Origin: Bacillota bacterium
Lineage (GTDB): Bacteria > Bacillota > Bacilli > Alicyclobacillales > SLC66
Reading direction: 5' to 3'
DNA: 39,799 bases
Assembly: GCA_021821185.1 (NCBI GenBank)
Contig: JAKACU010000005.1
Span: 1-39,799 of the forward strand
In this document: positions 26,674 to 33,783 of the stretch, piece after piece
Layout of the letters: each line of letters opens with the position of its first letter
How positions within the stretch are numbered: the first letter of the stretch is position 1
Notes under the pieces: model-generated
What the model was told of the DNA's origin: nothing
Seen by the model: only the letters and a program-made list of their open reading frames with translations
Databases searched by the model: none
Position numbers and translations under genes: made by a program

Positions 26674-26954
26674 GTCAGAGCATAGAAGAACGTCTGTTTA
26701 TGATCCGTTACAAGGCTGCTGAACAGTCACACTTGATCATTAAGGATCAAGATACGTGTTTACACTGCAAAACAAAAGAGTGCAATTTCTTTTGTCCGGC
26801 AGACGTATATGATTGGCATCCTGATGAGAAGAAAACATCGGTTGCGTTTGAAAACTGCATCGAATGTGGTACGTGCCGTCTCGCTTGTCCAGATTACAAC
26901 ATCGAATGGGTCTATCCGACTGGTGGACACGGAATTACCTACAAATTGGGTTGA
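26670..26954 (+). CDS. fixX: FixX, ferredoxin-like protein
   Basis: 94 residues. Eight cysteines form two candidate 4Fe-4S sets: C30, C33, C38, C42 and C63, C66, C69, C73. The second is the classic CxxCxxCxxxCP. The C-terminal NIEWVYPTGGHGITYKLG matches FixX and the ferredoxin domain of ETF-QO. It is expected to relay electrons from the FixAB/FixC flavins to menaquinone. The start overlaps the fixC stop. A strong terminator closes the operon just 6 nt after the stop codon. Confidence 0.94.
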   Translation: MSQSIEERLFMIRYKAAEQSHLIIKDQDTCLHCKTKECNFFCPADVYDWHPDEKKTSVAFENCIECGTCRLACPDYNIEWVYPTGGHGITYKLG

Positions 26955-26960
26955 TGAATT

Positions 26961-26997
26961 AAAAGGCCATGTTGCAGACTATGCAACATGGCCTTTT
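26961..26997. terminator. Intrinsic terminator of the fix operon
   Basis: A perfect 16-bp stem (26961-26976 with 26982-26997) carries AAAA and TTTT ends around a 5-nt loop. It immediately precedes the ribosome site of the next gene. Confidence 0.92.
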
Positions 26998-27014
26998 AAC
27001 TTAGGAGCGATCGT

Positions 27015-27548
27015 ATGGACACGTTTATTAAAAGCGAAGAGATGCATCAAGCTACACTGCAAACTCTAGAGGATCGTGGTGTATCGTTGTTGGATATCGC
27101 CAAGATCACGCTGTTTCTTCAGTCTAAATATGTGCCTGGGTTAACGCTCGAGACTTGTCTCGAGAATGTTGAGCAAGTCCTTGAAAAGCGCGAGGTCCAA
27201 AATGCTATTCTTACCGGCGTGGCGCTTGACGTTCTGGCTGAACAACACGCTTTGCCACAACCATTGCAGCACATTATTGAGATGGACGAAAGTCTTTATG
27301 GCGTCGATGAAATCCTGGCGCTTTCGATTCTCAACATTTATGGCAGCATCGGGTACACTAATTACGGGTATGTTGACAAATTGAAATACGGCATCCTGGA
27401 TTGGCTAAATGATAAGAAAAATGGTACACATACGTTCATGGATGATCTTGCTGGCGCCGTAGCTGCAGCAGCGGCAAGTCGTTTGGCGCATCGATATCGC
27501 AGCTTTCAAGAGCAAGAGCAGGAGCAAGAGCAGGAGTTGGACAACTAG
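27015..27548 (+). CDS. yutG: YutG family, PgpA-like phosphatase
   Basis: 177 residues, closely matching B. subtilis YutG as I recall it: DRGVSLLDIAKITLFLQSKY, ENVEQVLEKREVQNAILTG, YGVDEILALSILNIYGSIG and TFMDDLAGAVAAAAASRLAH. YutG belongs to the phosphatidylglycerophosphatase A superfamily, which dephosphorylates phosphatidylglycerophosphate; the exact substrate of YutG-type proteins is uncertain. No membrane helix is obvious. The ATG has TAGGAG 7 nt upstream, right after the fix terminator. The C-terminus ends in a Glu-Gln repeat that is absent from the family core. Confidence 0.87.
   Translation: MDTFIKSEEMHQATLQTLEDRGVSLLDIAKITLFLQSKYVPGLTLETCLENVEQVLEKREVQNAILTGVALDVLAEQHALPQPLQHIIEMDESLYGVDEILALSILNIYGSIGYTNYGYVDKLKYGILDWLNDKKNGTHTFMDDLAGAVAAAAASRLAHRYRSFQEQEQEQEQELDN
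27510..27536 (+). repeat. Short coding repeat giving Glu-Gln tail
   Basis: A 6-nt unit GAGCA(A/G) is repeated four times plus a partial copy, alternating CAA and CAG glutamine codons. The peptide is EQEQEQEQE. The alternating third base is a 12-nt super-repeat, suggesting growth by slippage or duplication. Confidence 0.8.
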
Positions 27549-27629
27549 GAGCCTGGGTTGCGCACTGCGTAAGTAAATATGGTATCCTAATTTGGGTAAC
27601 AAGTTTCGTTTGAAAAGGGGTATGGAATC

Positions 27630-28073
27630 ATGATTGCAGAAGCAAGAGATGCCTATGTTGTCCTTGAGTCGGTTCATCGCAGCATCGATAAAATGCTCGA
27701 GGGACTGACTGATCAGCAACTTCTCGAAAAACCGTTTGAAAATATGAATAATATCGCCTCAATTGTTGAACATACCACATTGGTCGAAAAACGCTTTTTA
27801 TCCAGCCTTACGGGCGTTGTTCAAACGATCGATTCACAAAAACCATTTCAGGCTTCCTTGTGGGATGTGACAGCTATAAGACAGCAATGGGAAGATGTTC
27901 TTAAGTATGCAAAAGAGGTCTTTGAAAAACTTGAACAAACTGACATGGAACAGCCAGGATTAAAGCTTGGCATAGGAGAACTGAACAAACGTCAATTGAT
28001 GGTATACACCATCGCGCACACCACACATCATCGTGGACAAATTCCGATTGTCAAAAAGTTTTTGAAGAACTAG
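27630..28073 (+). CDS. DinB-fold (YfiT/DinB superfamily) protein
   Basis: 147 residues, a four-helix bundle by family. The metal-binding histidines fit H48 (VEHTT), H130 and H134 (AHTTHHRGQ). DinB-like proteins include divalent-metal-dependent thiol transferases (bacillithiol or mycothiol type) and many of unknown role; a bacillithiol transferase role is possible in a Bacillota. The ATG has AAAAGGGG about 8 nt upstream. It follows yutG by 81 nt and is probably separately transcribed. Confidence 0.85.
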   Translation: MIAEARDAYVVLESVHRSIDKMLEGLTDQQLLEKPFENMNNIASIVEHTTLVEKRFLSSLTGVVQTIDSQKPFQASLWDVTAIRQQWEDVLKYAKEVFEKLEQTDMEQPGLKLGIGELNKRQLMVYTIAHTTHHRGQIPIVKKFLKN

Positions 28074-28090
28074 AAATTCTTTCACAGACA

Positions 28091-28122
28091 AGAGACACCA
28101 GATGTCTCCATCTGATGTCTCT
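28091..28122 (+). terminator. Imperfect hairpin after the dinB-like gene
   Basis: AGAGACACCAGATG (28091-28104) pairs with CATCTGATGTCTCT (28109-28122) with one C-A mismatch. The T-rich TTTTCTT begins about 11 nt further on, so it is a probable but non-ideal terminator. Confidence 0.5.
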
Positions 28123-28231
28123 CCATGTCGCGTTTTCTTACAAAGTATATTTATACATCAAAATGTTAGTTTCTTGCAAACGTCTCGTTCTTGCGGTAGT
28201 CTTGAAAAAATGTATAGAATGGATGATTATC

Positions 28232-28948
28232 ATGAGTGAACCGATTCGCGTAACCGTCTGGAATGAATTTCGTCATGAAAGAGACGATCCGAGAGTGGCG
28301 AAGGTATATCCGGAAGGTATTCATCAAGCTATTGCATCTTTTATGCAACAACAAGGATTTGTTGCGCGCACAGCGACCTTGGATGAACCTTATCATGGCT
28401 TAACACAAGAAGTATTGGACAGCACTGATGTTCTGCTTTGGTGGGGACATGCGGCACATGAGGAAGTCAGTGATGAGATCGTGCAAAAAGTTGTGCAACG
28501 CGTGTTATCCGGTATGGGTTTGATTGTACTTCACTCAGGCCACTTCTCTAAAGTATTTAAAGCACTCATGGGTACGTCCTGTGATTTGAAATGGCGGGAA
28601 GTCGGTGAAAATGAACGCTTGTGGGTTGTTGATCCAACGCATCCTATCGTTGAAGGTATCGATGAATGGATCGATTTGCCTCATGAAGAGATGTATGGTG
28701 AACATTTTGACATTCCTGTGCCCGATGAGTTGATTTTTATCAGTTGGTTTGAAGGCGGTGAAGTATTTCGCAGTGGTGTAACGTATCGACGTGGTCAAGG
28801 GAAGATTTTTTATTTTAGGCCCGGCCATGAGACGTATCCTACTTACTTTCATTCTGCTGTTCAAACTGTGTTGACAAATGCTGTGAAGTGGGCGGCGCCT
28901 GTACAGCGACCGGCAAGACATTTCGGTAACGTAAAGCCATTACAATAA
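28232..28948 (+). CDS. ThuA-like family protein
   Basis: 238 residues with a glutamine-amidotransferase-like (flavodoxin/class I GATase) fold. [42 protein letters not shown] and [17 protein letters not shown] are typical of the trehalose-utilisation ThuA family, whose biochemical role is unclear. The ATG at 28232 is chosen because family homology begins there; the frame is open upstream, but those residues look non-homologous. The ribosome site is weak (GGAT). Relatives often sit near Gfo/Idh/MocA oxidoreductases; one is 14 kb upstream, too far to imply an operon. Confidence 0.85.
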   Translation: MSEPIRVTVWNEFRHERDDPRVAKVYPEGIHQAIASFMQQQGFVARTATLDEPYHGLTQEVLDSTDVLLWWGHAAHEEVSDEIVQKVVQRVLSGMGLIVLHSGHFSKVFKALMGTSCDLKWREVGENERLWVVDPTHPIVEGIDEWIDLPHEEMYGEHFDIPVPDELIFISWFEGGEVFRSGVTYRRGQGKIFYFRPGHETYPTYFHSAVQTVLTNAVKWAAPVQRPARHFGNVKPLQ

Positions 28949-29059
28949 AAAGAGCCGCTGTGAGAAAGCGCACAAAGCATTTGGGATGCTTCCTTCATAC
29001 TAAGTTTATACTATGATCTGCGTCCTGCGCACGCGGTCTCTTGGATGAAGGTGACAATG

Positions 29060-30340
29060 ATGCAAACTGCAAAAGTGCCGTTGCGAGTTCCTTTGCCGTT
29101 GCTCTTTCTTGCTATGGCGGCTCTCGTCATTTTTCCGGTTGTTGTTGTAAATGCCGCACACTCGATAGCACAAGGGTCATACCCGCTGCCTGATGTTCTG
29201 TTGACCGTTCATACGGCGGTTATTGGCGTGGTGTTCCCTGTTATTATTGGCGTATTCTATCAATTAGGTCCCGTTGCATTCGTCACAGGATCAGTGTCTC
29301 ACCGCTTGGCATTTATTCAGTCGGTGAGCTATGTTGTAGCGGCAGTTTCCTTTTTACTTAGTTGGACGTTTCTCGATAGTTGGGGAATCGTACCGCTTGC
29401 TATAACAGGAAGTCTTGTCCTTTTGTCTTTGTTGGTGTTTTTTGCTTTGGTCTTTGGTGTCGTACGAAAGCGAACAGCGGGCACCATGAGTGCATTTTTT
29501 ATTTATGCTGCTCTAGTACACGGTTTATTGCTGGTCACTTTTGTCTCTACCTTGGTGTGGGGGGAGGCCTTGGGCGCAAATCTCGTGTTTGATCACTGGA
29601 TTGGAGCGCACGCCATAACGGGGATATACGGCATTTTTTTACAATTCGCTATGGCGTTTGCCTATAAATTAATCCCCATGTTTCAATTATCCCATGCTAA
29701 CTTGAAACGACGCCCAATTATCACGTTTGTACTTCTCAATGTAGGGTTACTCAGCGAAGATGCCGGTTTGTTATTGTCTGTTCATGTGCTCGCTGCTGTG
29801 GGCTTAGTGCTTATTGCTGTAAGTATCTTGCATTTTATGTTTGAAGTTCTCACGATGTATAAGAAGCGCATTCGCAAGCAAGTCGAATGGCCGATGCGTT
29901 CCGTTTTTGTAGGTTGGATGTGGGTCGCTGTAGGTTCAATTTTGTTGGCTTTATGGCAACTTGTCGGTGTTGTGCTGATCAACATGCAAGAAGTCATCTT
30001 TGTCGTTGTCGTCGTCGGCGGACTGGTACAGATGATCACAGGATACCTTTTTAAAATTATCTCTTTTTTAATCTGGACCGTCCGTTACGGTGAGGGACAC
30101 AATGCAAGTATTGCGCCACCTCTGCGTAGCGCAATTCGCAAAGAATGGGCAAAGAGTATCATGATCGTGTGGAATGTTGGTCTGGGTCTGATGCTTATCG
30201 GTATCATCGCTGGGACAGCATCTGTCATTGTCTTAGCGGCTACCGCATTTATGGTTTGCGCCATGATGGCAGTGCGCGAGTGGTGGCGCATGATTTCACC
30301 TCGTGGCGTTTTTCCGCCTCTTACAACACCTGCGTCATAA
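29060..30340 (+). CDS. Polytopic membrane protein, heme-copper oxidase subunit I/NnrS-like (paralog A)
   Basis: About 426 residues and roughly twelve hydrophobic segments. Two motif copies are visible: H51-x15-YQ-x2-P (VHTAVIG...FYQLGP) and H184-x17-YK-x2-P (AHAITGIYG...YKLIPMFQLSH). A degenerate third copy, YLFKIISFLIW (about 329), lacks the His. Three repeats in a 12-helix protein recall the pseudo-three-fold fold of heme-copper oxidase subunit I, but the full ligand set is not present. It shares all three motifs with the convergent paralog at 30579. The DUF2249 gene starts 22 nt downstream. The start is taken at ATG 29060 with AAGGTG 6 nt upstream; ATG 29045 and 29057 are alternatives. No function is assigned. 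Confidence 0.72.
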   Translation: MQTAKVPLRVPLPLLFLAMAALVIFPVVVVNAAHSIAQGSYPLPDVLLTVHTAVIGVVFPVIIGVFYQLGPVAFVTGSVSHRLAFIQSVSYVVAAVSFLLSWTFLDSWGIVPLAITGSLVLLSLLVFFALVFGVVRKRTAGTMSAFFIYAALVHGLLLVTFVSTLVWGEALGANLVFDHWIGAHAITGIYGIFLQFAMAFAYKLIPMFQLSHANLKRRPIITFVLLNVGLLSEDAGLLLSVHVLAAVGLVLIAVSILHFMFEVLTMYKKRIRKQVEWPMRSVFVGWMWVAVGSILLALWQLVGVVLINMQEVIFVVVVVGGLVQMITGYLFKIISFLIWTVRYGEGHNASIAPPLRSAIRKEWAKSIMIVWNVGLGLMLIGIIAGTASVIVLAATAFMVCAMMAVREWWRMISPRGVFPPLTTPAS

Positions 30341-30362
30341 TTGAAAGAGGAGATGATCGAAG

Positions 30363-30578
30363 ATGCACTTTGAATTGGATAATCGCAATCTTGAACCGCC
30401 ACAACCGATGATGCGATCGCTAGCCAAACTCGAAGAGTTGCAATCCGGTGATCAATTGACAATTCATAATGATCGTATACCTGCGTTCTTGCTACCCGAA
30501 TTGGATGACTTGGGTTATCACTACGACGTGATGGAACAGCCAGATGGTAGTTGCAAAGTCACTATTAAAAAACCGTAG
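30363..30578 (+). CDS. DUF2249-like small protein
   Basis: 71 residues, soluble. FELDNRNLEPPQPMMRSLAKL, then GDQLTIHNDRIPAFLLPELDDLGY, fits the DUF2249 pattern (a TusA-like alpha/beta fold with PP-E/Q-P-M). No TusA-type catalytic Cys is in the N-terminal motif; the only Cys is C64, in DGSCKV. DUF2249 genes are often found near nitric oxide, hemerythrin or terminal-oxidase genes, an association recalled from family knowledge. It is 22 nt downstream of paralog A with AGAGGAG upstream, so it is co-transcribed. Its stop codon directly abuts the stop of paralog B on the other strand. Confidence 0.75.
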   Translation: MHFELDNRNLEPPQPMMRSLAKLEELQSGDQLTIHNDRIPAFLLPELDDLGYHYDVMEQPDGSCKVTIKKP

Positions 30579-31862
30579 TTAGCTCTCTTCAGGTTGATCG
30601 ATTCGTGGACCGCCAATTCTAAGTACGTGCAAGAGTGAAAAGAGCAAAAGTAGCATTCCCAAAAAGGCCAACGCTGACAAAAGTAATTGTATGATGACGG
30701 ATAGTTCTGTATCTACGACTACGATGTGAAAAGATAGTTCAAGAAAACCAAGGAAAGTCGATGCACCATAGAGAGATATACCTAGCCGTGTCATTCCTTT
30801 TGGCATCATGTCATCAATCGGTGGCGCATTTTTGCGATCAGAATGGTGGCTGTATCGATATTCGTACCATAAGAATGGTACGATTTTTTGTAGGTAGGCG
30901 AGAATTAAGAGTGCGAATCCGTCCATAACAAGGAGATACGCGAATGGAAGAATAAGGCTGGATATTGAGAATGCGGTGGCTATAAAGAGCAAAACAGAGC
31001 TGACAAGTAAGACACTTGTTGCAACAAGGGCAACGCGAATGGAGTATAGGATGCGTTTTCTTTTCCTGGCCCAGACAATCCTAATCATGTCAAACGTAAA
31101 ATAGACTAAGCCGATAAGAGCAATGATGAGTCCCGCCATTTGTGCGATGTGGAAGGATAGATGAAACAAAGTGGCAAGCGCAAAAAGTGCCACGCCAATA
31201 GTAAAAATGCGAATGGCTACAGGCATCGATGACTTGTAACCATGGCTAAGTGTAAACATAGGGATGAACTTGTAGGAGATGACCATCACAAGGGTCATCC
31301 AGTAACCAAAAGTACCTAAAAAGATGTGCGTACTATAGAGGGAGAATGAATCGCCTGGAAGGTAAAATGCCATCCAGATGCCAAATACCATAACTAGACC
31401 AAGTGCTACAAAAGGATAACGAAGATGTTGGTGAACAGACGTTTTGTTACGTGCTTGTCGATAACTTTTTATTGCTATGATGAAAAACGCAATAGTACTA
31501 AGGAGTAATGCAGTCCCGAACATACCCGTGATGAAAAGTTTGCCTAAAAGAAAACCGGTGATCATGCCGATCACGCAGAACACATGAATAGGCAAATGCC
31601 AAAACAGCACATTTCGTGGAATCGCTGGAGCTTGAAAGGCGATTGGGATAACCTGGTACATTACACCAAAAACCATCGTGAGCATAAATCCAAGAATCAT
31701 ACTATGTACGGCTGCAAGAGTGGGTCCTGCAGTCCATAGTCCATGTTGCCAGGAAGGAATCAGGAACTGGACAAAAACCACGCCAATCATGCCGAAAATT
31801 AAGGCAGTCATCGCATAGTATACCGTTGCAGACAGTTTTCTTTTTGTCGTCGAGACAGCCAT
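30579..31862 (-). CDS. Polytopic membrane protein, heme-copper oxidase subunit I/NnrS-like (paralog B)
   Basis: 427 residues and about twelve hydrophobic segments. It matches paralog A across the same motifs with identical spacing: H53-x15-YQ-x2-P (VHSMILG...MYQVIP) and H179-x17-YK-x2-P (THIFLGTFG...YKFIPMFTLSH). The third, His-less copy is YLQKIVPFLWYEYRYSHH (from Y323). A basic loop, RIVWARKRKR, lies near residue 265. The ATG has GAGGTG 5 nt upstream, with a perfect TATAAT at 31874-31879 (minus strand). It is convergent with the DUF2249 gene, with no spacer, and divergent from a PAS histidine kinase. A role in respiration or in NO or redox handling is an inference. Confidence 0.72.
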   Translation of the reverse strand: MAVSTTKRKLSATVYYAMTALIFGMIGVVFVQFLIPSWQHGLWTAGPTLAAVHSMILGFMLTMVFGVMYQVIPIAFQAPAIPRNVLFWHLPIHVFCVIGMITGFLLGKLFITGMFGTALLLSTIAFFIIAIKSYRQARNKTSVHQHLRYPFVALGLVMVFGIWMAFYLPGDSFSLYSTHIFLGTFGYWMTLVMVISYKFIPMFTLSHGYKSSMPVAIRIFTIGVALFALATLFHLSFHIAQMAGLIIALIGLVYFTFDMIRIVWARKRKRILYSIRVALVATSVLLVSSVLLFIATAFSISSLILPFAYLLVMDGFALLILAYLQKIVPFLWYEYRYSHHSDRKNAPPIDDMMPKGMTRLGISLYGASTFLGFLELSFHIVVVDTELSVIIQLLLSALAFLGMLLLLFSLLHVLRIGGPRIDQPEES

Positions 31863-31933
31863 GATGACACCTCAGATTATATTTGGTATATTTTACAGAC
31901 TAACAGTATATCGTCCTAAAGGGGACTAGGTGA

Positions 31934-33400
31934 TTGTTGCCTTTTATAGATCATACCTCATATGCAGACCTAAATCCTACTGTCAACCCTCTTATGGTGT
32001 CGGAATTTGCTGTCATTGTGTCCCAAGGTATCGTGAAGTTTGTGAGTGACCCGGGGCTGCATTTTTTGCGTATGCGTAAAGAAAATGTGATCGATCAGCA
32101 AACTGATATCTTTTTTCCAGACCTCTGCGTAGAGTCCTTGACAGATGCCCTGTTTCTTAGAACCCGATTACGAATACCGTATGACCATGACGAAAACGTT
32201 CATGTAGAAATTTCTTTGGTTTTGTATGATGGCGTTTTTTCTCACTTGATTAAAGTAGCGTCATCCGATATACAAGGTGATCTTGCCCAGGATTCAGGTG
32301 GTATTCTCTTTCAGTCCGCTGATGCATTGCTCCTACAGAGTGTCGATCGTCGAATTTTAAAAATCAATTACGCTTTTGAACGAATGTATGGCTGGAAGGA
32401 ACAAGAATTGCTCGGTAAAATTCCACCTATAGTACCGCACGATCTTAAAAAAGAAACAGATGCTTTACTCAAAATCCTAAAAAAGGGCATTAATGTACCA
32501 GGTCATGAAACGATTCGGTTGCACAAAGATGGCAGAGAACTTCATGTGAGTATGACGAGTTCTCCGATCATCGACACAAGCCATCGCGTTGTCGCCATCG
32601 TATCGATCATGCGCGACGTCACGAAGCATATGCGTTTGGAAAGGCAACTCTCAAAGTCTGTGACGGAATTAAAACAAGTACAACAGCGCCTGCAAGAACG
32701 CGAAAAGTTGTCGATCATTGGAACCATGGCTGCTGGTATGGCGCACGAAATTCGTAATCCATTAACGGCTATTCAAGGTTTTGTACAGCTCATTGGTGAT
32801 GAAAGTCAAGGTAATGCTGTTGTATCAAGGTATGTACAAGTAGCATTGAGTGAAGCAAAACGAGCTAATCAAATTTTAGTCGATTTTTTACAATTAGCTC
32901 GTCCACGCTCGCTTGTAATGCAAACGACATCTTTGTGGGCTTGCATTCGTGATGTGGCTACGTCCCTGGGTCCACAGGCTTTGCGCAAAAATGTCCGAAT
33001 TTTTGTCGAACCTTTATTCGATGATCATCGTTTCATCTTACATTTAGACGGAAATCAAATGAGACAGGTATTGGTCAACCTGGGTCAAAACGCCATAGAA
33101 GCCTGTTCGCCGAATGATGAGGTAAAATTTTGCCTTTATAAAAATGAAGAAAAAGGACAAATTGTGCTCGAAGTGAGAGATACGGGGTCTGGGATTGCGC
33201 CTTACCATTTAGGACATCTTGGCGTTCCGTTTTTTTCGACGAAGCAAGGCGGCACGGGACTCGGACTTTCTGTTTCCTACGCGATCATTGCAGCACACGA
33301 AGGCCAGGTGGAGGTGGATTCTACGCCCGGCGAAGGCACCGTATTTCGAATCCACCTCAAAGATCAAAGCCAATCAGGCCGTCGTTGTCCAAGCAGATAG
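31934..33400 (+). CDS. Cytosolic PAS-domain histidine kinase
   Basis: 488 residues with no membrane helix. There is an N-terminal sensory region (about 20-115, possibly a degenerate PAS), a PAS domain (about 120-235, LLLQSVDRRILKINYAFERMYGW) and a coiled coil (about 235-260). HisKA follows with phospho-acceptor H271 (MAHEIRNPLTAIQGF), then HATPase with N-box NLGQNAIEAC, G1 DTGSGIAP and G2 GGTGLGLS. It resembles sporulation kinases of the KinA/KinE type, and no response regulator is nearby, so it could feed Spo0F/Spo0A. The TTG start has AAAGGGG 9 nt upstream. Its last 27 bp overlap the convergent rhodanese gene. Confidence 0.9.
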   Translation: MLPFIDHTSYADLNPTVNPLMVSEFAVIVSQGIVKFVSDPGLHFLRMRKENVIDQQTDIFFPDLCVESLTDALFLRTRLRIPYDHDENVHVEISLVLYDGVFSHLIKVASSDIQGDLAQDSGGILFQSADALLLQSVDRRILKINYAFERMYGWKEQELLGKIPPIVPHDLKKETDALLKILKKGINVPGHETIRLHKDGRELHVSMTSSPIIDTSHRVVAIVSIMRDVTKHMRLERQLSKSVTELKQVQQRLQEREKLSIIGTMAAGMAHEIRNPLTAIQGFVQLIGDESQGNAVVSRYVQVALSEAKRANQILVDFLQLARPRSLVMQTTSLWACIRDVATSLGPQALRKNVRIFVEPLFDDHRFILHLDGNQMRQVLVNLGQNAIEACSPNDEVKFCLYKNEEKGQIVLEVRDTGSGIAPYHLGHLGVPFFSTKQGGTGLGLSVSYAIIAAHEGQVEVDSTPGEGTVFRIHLKDQSQSGRRCPSR

Positions 33401-33673
33401 TCCGCCGCGTAGTGATGATGCTTGAAAGCCGCGCGTGGTTAATAGTTCACACGCTTGCGAACTTCGATTACCACTGCGACAGATGAGAACAATGGGTTTG
33501 TTGCGATCAAGCTGATCAAGTTGTTCAGGCAAGATAGATAGTGGGATCAGTTTCGATCCTTCAATGTGCCCGTTGCGATATTCTTCAACCTCTCTGACGT
33601 CAATGAGTTGTACATCTCGATGGGAAAAAAGTATCTGCCTAATTTCTTGCTGTGAAATCTCTTTGCAGTTCAT
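33374..33673 (-). CDS. Single-domain rhodanese sulfurtransferase
   Basis: 99 residues, one rhodanese domain. LIDVREVEEYRNGHIEGSKLIP and the active loop CRSGNRS (C65) are intact, and GGLSAW closes the fold. It moves sulfane sulfur from persulfides or thiosulfate to acceptors, or acts as a sulfur carrier, in the cytosol. The ATG follows GGGGGTGG. A near-perfect CsoR/CstR-type operator lies 34-49 bp upstream, which suggests induction by persulfide or metal. Its 3' end overlaps the kinase gene antisense. Confidence 0.92.
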   Translation of the reverse strand: MNCKEISQQEIRQILFSHRDVQLIDVREVEEYRNGHIEGSKLIPLSILPEQLDQLDRNKPIVLICRSGNRSSQACELLTTRGFQASSLRGGLSAWTTTA

Positions 33674-33706
33674 GCTGCCACCCCCGATAGAATTAACAAG
33701 TTTTAT

Positions 33707-33722
33707 ATACCTATATGGGTAT
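33707..33722 (-). promoter_or_regulatory. CsoR/CstR-like operator upstream of rhodanese
   Basis: ATACCTATATGGGTAT (33707-33722) matches the ATACCC-N4-GGGTAT dyad of CsoR-family repressors at all but one fixed position (T for C at 33712). It overlaps the AT-rich promoter region of the rhodanese gene (minus strand, TATATAAAA) and lies between it and the HD-GYP gene. The persulfide sensor CstR controls rhodanese genes in other Bacillota. Confidence 0.5.
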
Positions 33723-33783
33723 TTTAACGCATGACAACAACGACATCAACCTGTTATGATAAATGAATGGAGGATGGTGTAAA

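Noticed and set aside
27510..27536. CRISPR or mobile-element repeat
   Set aside because: A simple in-frame hexanucleotide repeat within a coding region; no spacers or element ends.
28115..28231. N-terminal membrane segment for the ThuA-like protein
   Set aside because: Upstream in-frame residues look hydrophobic, but there is no ribosome site at 28115, and the start of family homology coincides with ATG 28232.
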